Shown: in pieces, positions 50,724-58,403 of the stretch
Layout: every line of letters begins with the position of its first letter
Position numbering within the stretch: the first letter of the stretch is position 1
Assembly (NCBI RefSeq): GCF_947502445.1
Contig: NZ_CANMZW010000023.1
Span: 1 to 64,000 of the forward strand
Source of the DNA: an uncultured Brevibacillus sp.
GTDB taxonomy: Bacteria; Bacillota; Bacilli; Brevibacillales; Brevibacillaceae
Length of the DNA stretch: 64,000 nt
Reading direction: 5' to 3'
Notes under the pieces: model-generated
Seen by the model: the letters and a program-made list of their open reading frames with translations, nothing else
What the model was told of the DNA's origin: nothing
Database searches by the model: none
Translations under genes and position numbers: made by a program

Positions 50724-51626
50724 TTACCTGCCGAGGTATGGAAGCGGGTTAATCGGCACATCATCCTGCCTCACTTCAAAGTGCAGATGATAGCCCGTAG
50801 AGTCTCCTGTCTGTCCCATATAGCCGAGCATGTCTCCCGCATCCACCATTTGCCCAGGTGCTACCGTTATACTGCGCATATGCGCATAAAAAGTCTGAAG
50901 ACCGTCTCCATGATCCAACACGACCATACGCCCATAGCCAGAGCGGTTTGCCCCCGCCTCCAAGACCGTTCCTGCCTTTGCAGCATAGATCGGTGTTTGT
51001 GATTCTGCTTGATTCCACAGGTCTACTCCTTTATGTGCCCTTCCCCAGCGAACACCAAATCCACTCGTAATTGTCGCCTCTTTGACCGGCCACTCCATCC
51101 CGCCTCTGACCCTGCCCACTACCTGCCTGCTGGCTGCTTGCGTCATATTCCGTCTTTTGGCAAGCTCTTCTGTCTGCATCTGCTTCGTGCCCGCGATAGG
51201 GATGTAGAGTACCTGTCCTATATACAGGTTGTCCGACAGCCAATTAAGCAGTGGATTGCGCTCAATCAAAAGCTCTCTGCTGACACCATAACGCTGCGAG
51301 ACGTAGTTTAGTGTCTCTCCTCTTTTCACCATATGAGTGACTTCGTCTTGACTGATAACGAGCTTCATCCCTACAGCGAGAAGATGAGGGTTATTTATCT
51401 TGTTGGATTCTACTAGTTTTCTTAAAGTCAGCCCATACCTTTGGGCGATTCCTGAGAGAGTGTCCCCCTGGCGAACTGCGTACATCATCACGTTTCCTTT
51501 TGGCGACGTATTCGGCCGGGCCAGGCTCGCATACGGATTAAAGGCTTGGAACAAAGCCTGCTCCACAACGGCCGTTTTTGCTTCCTCCTGGCTCGTTACC
51601 GGAGCAGTTACTTGCATGTACTCCAC
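50724..51626 (-). CDS. LysM-LysM-M23 peptidase without an evident signal peptide
   Basis: The 300-residue product has two LysM repeats (about residues 49-92 and 97-143) and a C-terminal M23 metallopeptidase domain. Both zinc motifs are intact: HKGVDL (His198, Asp202) and HLHFEV (His280, His282), so it should cut peptidoglycan peptides. The GTG at 51626 lies 9 nt after AGGAGG. No N-terminal signal or membrane helix is visible, which is unusual for a wall hydrolase. It suggests a spore-coat or mother-cell product, or release on lysis. The gene lies downstream of rho. Confidence 0.88.
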   Translation of the reverse strand: MEYMQVTAPVTSQEEAKTAVVEQALFQAFNPYASLARPNTSPKGNVMMYAVRQGDTLSGIAQRYGLTLRKLVESNKINNPHLLAVGMKLVISQDEVTHMVKRGETLNYVSQRYGVSRELLIERNPLLNWLSDNLYIGQVLYIPIAGTKQMQTEELAKRRNMTQAASRQVVGRVRGGMEWPVKEATITSGFGVRWGRAHKGVDLWNQAESQTPIYAAKAGTVLEAGANRSGYGRMVVLDHGDGLQTFYAHMRSITVAPGQMVDAGDMLGYMGQTGDSTGYHLHFEVRQDDVPINPLPYLGR

Positions 51627-51679
51627 TGAAACACTCCTCCTTTTTTCAGCCACTCCTTCCTAACGGTATGCCTTTAGGC

Positions 51680-51717
51680 AAAAAAAAATGACGGAGAGTC
51701 ATGAAGAACTCGCCGTC
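51680..51717 (-). terminator. Intrinsic terminator overlapping the rho stop codon
   Basis: GACGGCGAGT and ACTCTCCGTC form the stem on the minus strand, followed by ATTTTTTTTT. The TGA of rho falls within the loop region. Confidence 0.85.
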
Positions 51718-52979
51718 GTATTTGCTGTTTTCCCTCGTCCTTGCTTGGATTCCAGGGTTTGTAAAAATTCGTCGTTTGTCTTGGTATCTGCCAGCTTTTT
51801 AATAAATGAATCCACAAACTCGTTTGTTTCGTTCATATTTTTACGGATCATCCACAGCTTATCCAGCTCTTCTTTGGTGAGCAGCAGCTCTTCGCGGCGT
51901 GTTCCAGAGCGACGAATGTCGATCGCCGGGAAAATGCGACGTTCTGCCAGCTTGCGATCCAAATGGAGCTCCATGTTTCCCGTACCTTTGAATTCTTCAT
52001 AAATCACGTCGTCCATGCGCGAGCCTGTCTCTACCAAAGCAGTTGCCAGGATCGTCAGGCTGCCGCCCTCTTCAATGTTACGCGCTGAGCCAAAGAACCG
52101 TTTCGGACGATGGAAGGCCGCTGGGTCAATCCCTCCGGATAACGTACGTCCACTTGGTGGAATCACCAGGTTGTACGCGCGTGCCAAACGAGTAATCGAA
52201 TCGAGCAGAATTACTACGTCTTTTTTGTGCTCAACCAGACGCTTCGCTCGCTCCAAAACAAGCTCAGCTACTTTGATATGGTTCTCCGGCAGCTCATCAA
52301 ACGTAGAGGCAACTACCTCACCCTTGACTGAGCGCTGCATATCCGTAACTTCTTCTGGGCGCTCATCAATGAGCAGCACAAACAAATGAATATCAGGGCG
52401 ACTCTCCGTAATACTGTTGGCAATCTCTTTAAGTAGCATCGTTTTCCCCGCTTTTGGCGGAGCAACGATTAATCCGCGTTGTCCAAGTCCAACAGGAGCC
52501 AGGAGATCCATCAGGCGGGTAGAAACTCGGTCAGGAGCTGTTTCCAACACAAGCTTGGTTTGAGGATACAGCGGTGTCAAAGCGGGGAAATGAAGACGCT
52601 CTGCAGCTGTTTCAGGGTCTTCTCCGTTAACTGCTTCTACTTGCAAAAGGCCGAAATAACGTTCGTTTTCCTTTGGCGGACGGGCTTTACCCGACACCAC
52701 ATCCCCCATTCGCAGATCGAAGCGACGAATCTGCGATTGGGAGATGTAGATATCCTCCGAGCTCGGGAGATAGTTGATCGGGCGTAGAAATCCATAGCCT
52801 TCTGGCAGGATTTCCAAAACTCCCTCCATAAACATCAGACCGTCTCGTTCAGCTCTCGCGCGAAGAATTGCGAAAATCAGTTCTTTTTTCTTCAGCTGCG
52901 AGTAGTAAGGAATGTGGTATTCCTTTGCCAGCTTGTAGAGATCGGTCAGTTTCTTTTCTTCTAGTTCAGAAAGTAACAT
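51699..52979 (-). CDS. rho: Transcription termination factor Rho
   Basis: Rho is the hexameric RNA helicase that ends transcription. The 426-residue product has an N-terminal helical SAP-like part (LYKLAKEYHIPYYSQLKKKEL), the RNA-binding OSB fold (GVLEILPEGYGFLRP), the P-loop PPKAGKT near residue 180, and DSITRLARAYN. Length is close to the Bacillus protein. It lies downstream of glpX, with no strong terminator between. Confidence 0.96.
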   Translation of the reverse strand: MLLSELEEKKLTDLYKLAKEYHIPYYSQLKKKELIFAILRARAERDGLMFMEGVLEILPEGYGFLRPINYLPSSEDIYISQSQIRRFDLRMGDVVSGKARPPKENERYFGLLQVEAVNGEDPETAAERLHFPALTPLYPQTKLVLETAPDRVSTRLMDLLAPVGLGQRGLIVAPPKAGKTMLLKEIANSITESRPDIHLFVLLIDERPEEVTDMQRSVKGEVVASTFDELPENHIKVAELVLERAKRLVEHKKDVVILLDSITRLARAYNLVIPPSGRTLSGGIDPAAFHRPKRFFGSARNIEEGGSLTILATALVETGSRMDDVIYEEFKGTGNMELHLDRKLAERRIFPAIDIRRSGTRREELLLTKEELDKLWMIRKNMNETNEFVDSFIKKLADTKTNDEFLQTLESKQGRGKTANTTASSS

Positions 52980-53044
52980 ACATCCACCACTCTTTATTTA
53001 CTTTAACGCTTCTAAGGAGCTAGACCTTACGAGCATCACTCGAT

Positions 53045-54001
53045 CTACAAAGTCGTTCTGCGTTCCAAACGGTGGTTCCCCTCAATGAATCGTACCGTAC
53101 CCGTTTTTGCCCGCATAACCACGGAGTTTGTCGTTGCTCGCATTCCTTGGAAGCGAACGCCTTTTAACAATTCACCGTCAGTTACACCTGTAGCAGCAAA
53201 AATAGCGTCGTCGCCTTTTACCAAATCGTCCATGAACAGAACCTGATGCGGATTCGTTAACCCCATTTTCACACAGCGTGCGATCTCTTCATCATTTTGT
53301 GGCAACAGTTTTCCCTGGATTTCGCCGCCCAGACATTTTAGCGCTACAGCAGCCAATACACCTTCAGGCGCTCCGCCAGAACCGAACATAATGTCTACAC
53401 CGGTATTTGGAAAAGCGGTGTTGATTGCAGCTGCAACGTCTCCGTCGGAAATCAAACGGATGCGCGCACCCGCTTCGCGAATTTCATGGATAATTTTTTG
53501 GTGACGATCCCGATCCAATACGATCGCAACCAAATCGCTTATGTCTTTTCCTTGTGCCTGTGCGACAGCTTTTAAATTATCCCGAATAGGGGCGTTAATA
53601 TCTACTTTGCCCACCGCTTGCGGTCCTACTGCAATTTTCTCCATATACATATCAGGAGCATGCAACAAATTTCCCCGGTCAGCAATCGCAATAACAGAGA
53701 TGGCTCCCCAGGTTCCTTTGGCGAGAATGTTGGTTCCTTCCAAAGGATCGACGGCTACATCCACGGCAGGAGCTACGCCTTGGCCCAAACGCTCCCCAAT
53801 GTAGAGCATCGGTGCCTCATCCATTTCACCCTCACCGATAACAACAACTCCGTCCATTGGTACTTTTTCAAACTCTTTACGCATGGCGGTCGTTGCTGCA
53901 TCATCAGCCTCATCTTTTTTCCCTAGACCCATCCAACTGGCAGATGCCAAAGCCGCTGCCTCGGTCACCCTAACCAATTCTAGTGTTAAACTGCGTTCCA
54001 T
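53045..54001 (-). CDS. glpX: Fructose-1,6-bisphosphatase class II (GlpX)
   Basis: GlpX hydrolyses fructose 1,6-bisphosphate in gluconeogenesis. The 318-residue product has the metal-binding VAVDPLEGTN near residue 85 and GSGGAPEGVLAA near 190. AGGAGAGGAG precedes the ATG. It lies between murA2 and rho and shares the central-carbon neighbourhood with fbaA and tal. Confidence 0.95.
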   Translation of the reverse strand: MERSLTLELVRVTEAAALASASWMGLGKKDEADDAATTAMRKEFEKVPMDGVVVIGEGEMDEAPMLYIGERLGQGVAPAVDVAVDPLEGTNILAKGTWGAISVIAIADRGNLLHAPDMYMEKIAVGPQAVGKVDINAPIRDNLKAVAQAQGKDISDLVAIVLDRDRHQKIIHEIREAGARIRLISDGDVAAAINTAFPNTGVDIMFGSGGAPEGVLAAVALKCLGGEIQGKLLPQNDEEIARCVKMGLTNPHQVLFMDDLVKGDDAIFAATGVTDGELLKGVRFQGMRATTNSVVMRAKTGTVRFIEGNHRLERRTTL

Positions 54002-54029
54002 TCTGGAAGACTCCTCTCCTGGTGGTTGG

Positions 54030-55313
54030 TTAACGCTGGTGGTTTTCTGAAGGCTGCAAGCCTATCCGTTGAACATCTGCTCCCAACGCTTGTAGCTTTC
54101 CTACTAAATTTTCATAGCCGCGATCAATATGATCCAGCCCTTCCAGCTCAGTCGTACCGCTCGTCGCTAAGCCAGCGATGAACAAAGCTGCCCCTGCGCG
54201 CAAATCTGATGCTACGACCTTGGCGCCGTTCAGCTTGACTCCGCCCTCAATCACTGCGGAGCGCCCCTCGACCTTGAGGGTTGCACCCATGCGTCGCAGC
54301 TCATCAACATGGCGAAAACGCGAGCTGTAGATGTTGTCCGTCACAATGCTTGAACCTTTTGCCAAGGTCAACAGAGTTGTGATCGGCTGCTGCAGATCGG
54401 TTGGAAAACCAGGATACGGACTCGTCTTTACGTCGATAGAACGATATCCTTCCTGTCCGATTACTTGAATACAATCATCCAGCTCTACGACTTGCGCTCC
54501 GATTTCGCGTAGCTTGGCAGTAAGCGACTCCAGGTGCTTGGGAATGACGTTCTCCACCAGCACATTGCCGTTGGTCGCTGCTGCTGCAATCATATACGTT
54601 CCTGCCTCGATCCGGTCAGGAATGATCGTGTGACGGCAGCCGCGCAGTCTTTCCACACCCTGAATACGGATCATATCCGTACCAGCACCTTTGATGTTCG
54701 CTCCCATATTGTTCAATAAAGTAGCTACATCAACGATCTCCGGCTCACGCGCAGCGTTTTCAATAATAGTCACACCCTCTGCTTTGGCAGCAGCGAGCAT
54801 GATATTGATCGTAGCTCCGACACTTACCAGATCGAGATAAATACGTGCGCCTTGCAGACGTCCATTTTTAGCGCGGATGGTCATCACACCATTCTTGTTT
54901 TCCACCTCAGCGCCCATCATCTCAAAGCCTTTGATATGCAAATCGACAGGACGAGGCCCTAAATCACAGCCGCCTGGCAATCCGACCTGCGCTTCTCCGA
55001 ATTTGGCCAAAAGCGCGCCCCAAAGATAATAGGAGGCTCGAAGCTTTTTGATCCGACCATTCGGCATCAGCATCAGTCGCATCATGCGTCCGTCTATTTC
55101 CATCCAATCTTCTTCGAACAGCACATCAGCTCCCATTTCTTGCAGGAGCTCATGATAAATATCGACATCCTGAATACGGGGCAGATTTTCGATGACAACG
55201 GGTCCATCTGCCAGCAACGCGGCTGGAATCAGTGCGACAGCGCTGTTTTTTGCTCCGCTGATGGTTACCGTCCCCGCGAGCGGTTTCCCACCAGTGATGA
55301 TCAGCTTATCCAT
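54030..55313 (-). CDS. murAB: UDP-N-acetylglucosamine 1-carboxyvinyltransferase, MurA copy 2
   Basis: This is the second MurA, equivalent by position to murAB (murZ) of Bacillus. The 427-residue product retains SGAKNS with Lys22 and the catalytic Cys116 in PGGCDLGPRP, so it should be active and fosfomycin-sensitive. It differs from copy 1 throughout, with many substitutions, so the two are old paralogues. It is preceded by a hairpin (55341-55371) that separates it from tal. Confidence 0.95.
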   Translation of the reverse strand: MDKLIITGGKPLAGTVTISGAKNSAVALIPAALLADGPVVIENLPRIQDVDIYHELLQEMGADVLFEEDWMEIDGRMMRLMLMPNGRIKKLRASYYLWGALLAKFGEAQVGLPGGCDLGPRPVDLHIKGFEMMGAEVENKNGVMTIRAKNGRLQGARIYLDLVSVGATINIMLAAAKAEGVTIIENAAREPEIVDVATLLNNMGANIKGAGTDMIRIQGVERLRGCRHTIIPDRIEAGTYMIAAAATNGNVLVENVIPKHLESLTAKLREIGAQVVELDDCIQVIGQEGYRSIDVKTSPYPGFPTDLQQPITTLLTLAKGSSIVTDNIYSSRFRHVDELRRMGATLKVEGRSAVIEGGVKLNGAKVVASDLRAGAALFIAGLATSGTTELEGLDHIDRGYENLVGKLQALGADVQRIGLQPSENHQR

Positions 55314-55340
55314 GCTTTGCTCTCCTCAGGCGTAATCGGG

Positions 55341-55371
55341 AAAGAAGCACCTTCCCCAATGGAAAAGGTGC
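55341..55371 (-). terminator. Hairpin between tal and murA2
   Basis: GCACCTTTTCC and GGAAGGTGC form a 9-bp stem on the minus strand followed by TTCTTT. It may end or attenuate transcripts from fbaA-tal. Confidence 0.65.
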
Positions 55372-55394
55372 TCGGACTTTCAATAGGTGTCCTA

Positions 55395-56039
55395 TTATTT
55401 TTGCATGCTTGCCCAGTCAGCTAGGAATTTTTCCAGGCCGCTATCAGTTAGCGGGTGAGCAATCAGTTGCTTGAATACTTTTGCTGGGATCGTCGCGTAA
55501 TGTGAACCGCGGCGAGCTGCTTCTGTCACGTGGACAGGATGGCGAACGGACGCTGCGATAATTTCGGTTTCAATCCCGTGTACAGAGAAGATCTCTGCGA
55601 TATCCTCGATCAGTTGCATACCGTCTTGTCCAATGTCGTCCAAACGACCCAAGAACGGAGACACGAAGCTTGCGCCTGCACGTGCAGCCAGCAACGCCTG
55701 ATTTGCAGAGAATACCAGGGTTACATTGGTTTTGATTTTACGCTTGGAAAAGTATTTCGCTGCTTTCAGTCCTTCAGCAGTCATCGGCAGCTTGATTACG
55801 ATGTTTTTGGACAGAGAAGCTAGCTTCTCTCCCTCTTCTATCATGCCCTTTGCATCAACGCTAATTACCTCAGCACTGATCGGGCCATCGACGATATCAA
55901 TAATTTCTTTCAATGCCTCGACAAAATCACGGCCTTCTTTTGCTACCAGAGAAGGGTTTGTAGTAACGCCCGCAAGAACGCCCCACTCGTGAATTTCGCG
56001 AATTTCTTCAACATTTGCTGTATCAATCAAAAAACGCAT
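55395..56039 (-). CDS. tal: Transaldolase, FSA-like short type
   Basis: This 214-residue protein is of the short transaldolase / fructose-6-phosphate aldolase group. It has FLIDTANVEEIREI at the N-terminus, GVTTNPSLVAKEG, and the Schiff-base Lys in NIVIKLPMTAEGLKA near residue 84. AGGAGGCCTATC precedes the ATG. Its place after fbaA equals ywjH of Bacillus. Sequence alone cannot decide between transaldolase and FSA activity; transaldolase is more likely. Confidence 0.92.
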   Translation of the reverse strand: MRFLIDTANVEEIREIHEWGVLAGVTTNPSLVAKEGRDFVEALKEIIDIVDGPISAEVISVDAKGMIEEGEKLASLSKNIVIKLPMTAEGLKAAKYFSKRKIKTNVTLVFSANQALLAARAGASFVSPFLGRLDDIGQDGMQLIEDIAEIFSVHGIETEIIAASVRHPVHVTEAARRGSHYATIPAKVFKQLIAHPLTDSGLEKFLADWASMQK

Positions 56040-56054
56040 GATAGGCCTCCTTGG

Positions 56055-56909
56055 TTACGCGCGGTTGCTACTGCCGAATAGACGCATTTTGCCTTTAACT
56101 ACTTCCTTGATCGCATCGCGAGCAGGACCCAGGTATTTGCGTGGGTCGATCTCATTCGGTTTGGCAGCCAATACTTTGCGTACCGCTTCGGTGCATGCGA
56201 CTTGACTTTCTGTGTTTACATTGATTTTTCCTACGCCCAGGCTAATCGATTTTACGATCGCTTCGTCGGGAACGCCGGAACCACCGTGCAGCACGATTGG
56301 CGCACCAATGTTGCTTGCCACTTTTTCGATGATGTCAAAGCGGATTTTTGGAACCCCTTTGTACATACCGTGTGCTGTTCCCACAGCGATTGCTACATAG
56401 TCTACTTTTGTTTCTTCCCAGAAGCGAATCGCTTCCTCAGGATTTGCCAGGGTAGCATCTTCCTCGTCAACGGACAGGTCGTCTTCTACCCCACCGATGG
56501 TACCGAGTTCACCTTCAACAGAAACGCCAACTGCATGCGCAGCCTCAACAACCTGCTTGGTTAGGCGAAGGTTATCTTCAAATGAATGGTGGGAACCGTC
56601 AAACATAACAGAAGAGAATCCTGCGCGGATGCATTTCATAACCATGTCAAAGTTGCTACCATGATCAAGATGCAACGCTACTGGAACTCCTGCGCGTTCC
56701 GCTGCCACTTTGGCAATAGCTACGGTATAATCCAATCCCATGTATTTAAGCGCGCCTTCAGAAACACCAAAGATTACAGGCGATTTTTCTTCCATCGCTG
56801 CTTCCGCAATCGCTTGAGTAAACTCCAGATTGTTCAGGTTAAATTGACCGACGGCGTATTTATGCAATCTGACGTCTTCGGTAAAAGCGGTCATAGGTAC
56901 CAGTGGCAT
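56055..56909 (-). CDS. fbaA: Fructose-bisphosphate aldolase class II
   Basis: FbaA cleaves fructose 1,6-bisphosphate with a zinc ion. The 284-residue product has the metal ligand region LHLDHGS (Asp82, His83), FDGSHHSFEDN, and VLHGGSGVPDE near residue 208. GAGGAGGATTTACA precedes the ATG. It has an extended -10 promoter and leads fbaA-tal. Confidence 0.96.
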   Translation of the reverse strand: MPLVPMTAFTEDVRLHKYAVGQFNLNNLEFTQAIAEAAMEEKSPVIFGVSEGALKYMGLDYTVAIAKVAAERAGVPVALHLDHGSNFDMVMKCIRAGFSSVMFDGSHHSFEDNLRLTKQVVEAAHAVGVSVEGELGTIGGVEDDLSVDEEDATLANPEEAIRFWEETKVDYVAIAVGTAHGMYKGVPKIRFDIIEKVASNIGAPIVLHGGSGVPDEAIVKSISLGVGKINVNTESQVACTEAVRKVLAAKPNEIDPRKYLGPARDAIKEVVKGKMRLFGSSNRA

Positions 56910-56950
56910 TATTGTAAATCCTCCTCTAGCAGACTTCAGTCATGTGGCTT

Positions 56951-56959
56951 ATTATACCA
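56951..56959 (-). promoter_or_regulatory. Extended -10 promoter of fbaA
   Basis: TGGTATAAT on the minus strand is a perfect extended -10. The -35 position reads TGTTAA, a weak match at 17 nt. Just upstream, 56984-57003 is an 8-bp perfect stem CGCTTGTA/TACAAGCG with a 4-nt loop and no T-run. Confidence 0.7.
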
Positions 56960-57015
56960 CAGTCACCAGCATGTTAACAGGTACGCTTGTACCCATACAA
57001 GCGAGGCATAAAAGA

Positions 57016-57390
57016 CTAGCAAGCCAGCTGCTGATGAACGGCCATCCGCAGTTCGTCTATATCGAACGGTTTGGTAAAATGCGTCAAAGCGCCAAGCTGT
57101 GTTGCTTCTTTAATCATGTCCAGCTCTCCGTAGGCTGTCATCATGATTACTTTGATATCCTGATTGATTTTCTTGATATGCTTTAAAATTTCGATGCCAT
57201 CCATGCCAGGGATCTTCATGTCGAGAATGACCAGATCTGGCGATTCCTTTTCCACGATCTCCAGCGCCATTTTCCCATTTGCTGCCTGAAACGTCTTGTA
57301 GCCTTCCTTACCCAGTACCTCATACAGCAAAATACGGATTCCATACTGATCGTCAACAACCAGTACTTTTTTATCATGTTTGTCCAACAC
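57016..57390 (-). CDS. spo0F: Sporulation phosphorelay response regulator Spo0F
   Basis: Spo0F receives phosphate from sporulation kinases and passes it to Spo0B. The 124-residue product is a lone receiver domain with the acidic pair Asp13-Asp14, the phosphorylated Asp57 (VILDMKIPGMDG), Thr85 (MMTAYGE) and Lys107 (FTKPFD). It has no output domain. The GTG start follows GGGGGGAATCGAA. It lies between fbaA and pyrG as in Bacillus. Confidence 0.95.
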   Translation of the reverse strand: MLDKHDKKVLVVDDQYGIRILLYEVLGKEGYKTFQAANGKMALEIVEKESPDLVILDMKIPGMDGIEILKHIKKINQDIKVIMMTAYGELDMIKEATQLGALTHFTKPFDIDELRMAVHQQLAC

Positions 57391-57499
57391 TTCGATTCCC
57401 CCCTGACGAAAGCCTTTTCCTTAAATCATTAGGGTTCGCCTAAAATCAGGAAACTCCTGCCGGATCACGTTGAAATTTTCCCACTTCAATCACTTCCTG

Positions 57500-57505
57500 T
57501 ATAAT
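57500..57505 (+). promoter_or_regulatory. Possible -10 of the amj gene
   Basis: TATAAT lies about 45 bp before the start codon. No good -35 is seen at 16-18 nt, so an alternative sigma factor or an activator is possible. Confidence 0.35.
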
Positions 57506-57550
57506 AGGAATACCATTTTTCAGCTTGAGCGAGGAGTGTTAATTTCTCTC

Positions 57551-58345
57551 ATGGATGCTTTATGGCTGATCTGTTTGTTAACATTCGTTATTCACACAAC
57601 AGAGACCCTGTCCTACGGAATCCGTTTTGCAGGAGTTTTGACAGGCAGATTGGCCGTTGCCTTGTCACTTGTCGGGATTGTCCTCTTGATATCGCGAACC
57701 TCCAACCTGATTCAAGGACCATTCACTGGCGGCTTGATGGACCAGGCGGCTATCTCTCATACAGATCCAAGTATGAAGCTCCACTTGATCATCGCTGCGT
57801 CCTCTCTGGGTACATTGGCGGCTATTTTTCTGTTTCCGACCTTTGTTCAGCTCTCAAAGCGATTGATTTCGCATCTAGAGCTTGCTGGGTCGATTCCGCA
57901 AATGCTGCGCACAGCTGTGACGGTAGATAGTATCAGGCGCGTTCGCCATCATGTCCGTATTCCTAACCTGCAGTTTATCTCACGCTTTCGTATTCAGGGA
58001 ATCCCGAAACGGCTTCTGCTTCTCAATGCACTGGGAACAGCCGTTTACACAAGCAGCGTGCTCGCAAGCCTCTATGCCATTCTTCTGGTGCCGGACTACA
58101 AAGCAACGGTATTGATGTCGTCTGGGATGATCAACGGATTCGCTACCATTTTCATGACCATTCTGGTAGACCCCCAGGTGGCTCTTTTAACCGAAAAAGC
58201 CATGCAGGGACAAGCTACACATGAATCCATACGCAATATGTACCTTTGGCTGATGATCTCACGCTTTTTCGGCACGATATTGGCGCAAATCCTGCTTGTT
58301 CCAGCAGCGTATTGGGTGGCTTGGCTCGCTCCCCTTTTTCACTAG
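57551..58345 (+). CDS. amj: Amj-family lipid II flippase
   Basis: The 264-residue membrane protein matches the Amj (YdaH) family, which flips lipid II and can replace MurJ in Bacillus. It has about six to eight hydrophobic segments, with LTFVIHTTETLSYGIRFAGV at the N-terminus and LVDPQVALLTEKAMQG near residue 215. The ATG at 57551 is preferred by family length; GAGGAG lies about 13 nt upstream, a long spacing. In Bacillus amj answers to the envelope-stress factor sigma-M; I cannot see a sure sigma-M site here. It diverges from spo0F. Confidence 0.88.
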   Translation: MDALWLICLLTFVIHTTETLSYGIRFAGVLTGRLAVALSLVGIVLLISRTSNLIQGPFTGGLMDQAAISHTDPSMKLHLIIAASSLGTLAAIFLFPTFVQLSKRLISHLELAGSIPQMLRTAVTVDSIRRVRHHVRIPNLQFISRFRIQGIPKRLLLLNALGTAVYTSSVLASLYAILLVPDYKATVLMSSGMINGFATIFMTILVDPQVALLTEKAMQGQATHESIRNMYLWLMISRFFGTILAQILLVPAAYWVAWLAPLFH

Positions 58346-58352
58346 GTAACAG

Positions 58353-58393
58353 AAAAAACGCACCAACGACGCTCGGTCGCTGGTGCATTTTTT
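58353..58393. terminator. Bidirectional terminator between amj and pyrG
   Basis: GCACCAACGAC and GTCGCTGGTGC form an 11-nt stem with one mismatch, with A-run and T-run flanks. The two genes converge on it. Confidence 0.88.
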
Positions 58394-58403
58394 CTGGTGC
58401 CAT

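Noticed and set aside
57391..57440. Possible sigma-H promoter of spo0F (AGGAAAA and GGGGAAT)
   Set aside because: The would-be -10 overlaps the Shine-Dalgarno sequence and would start transcription at the start codon, so it is not credible.
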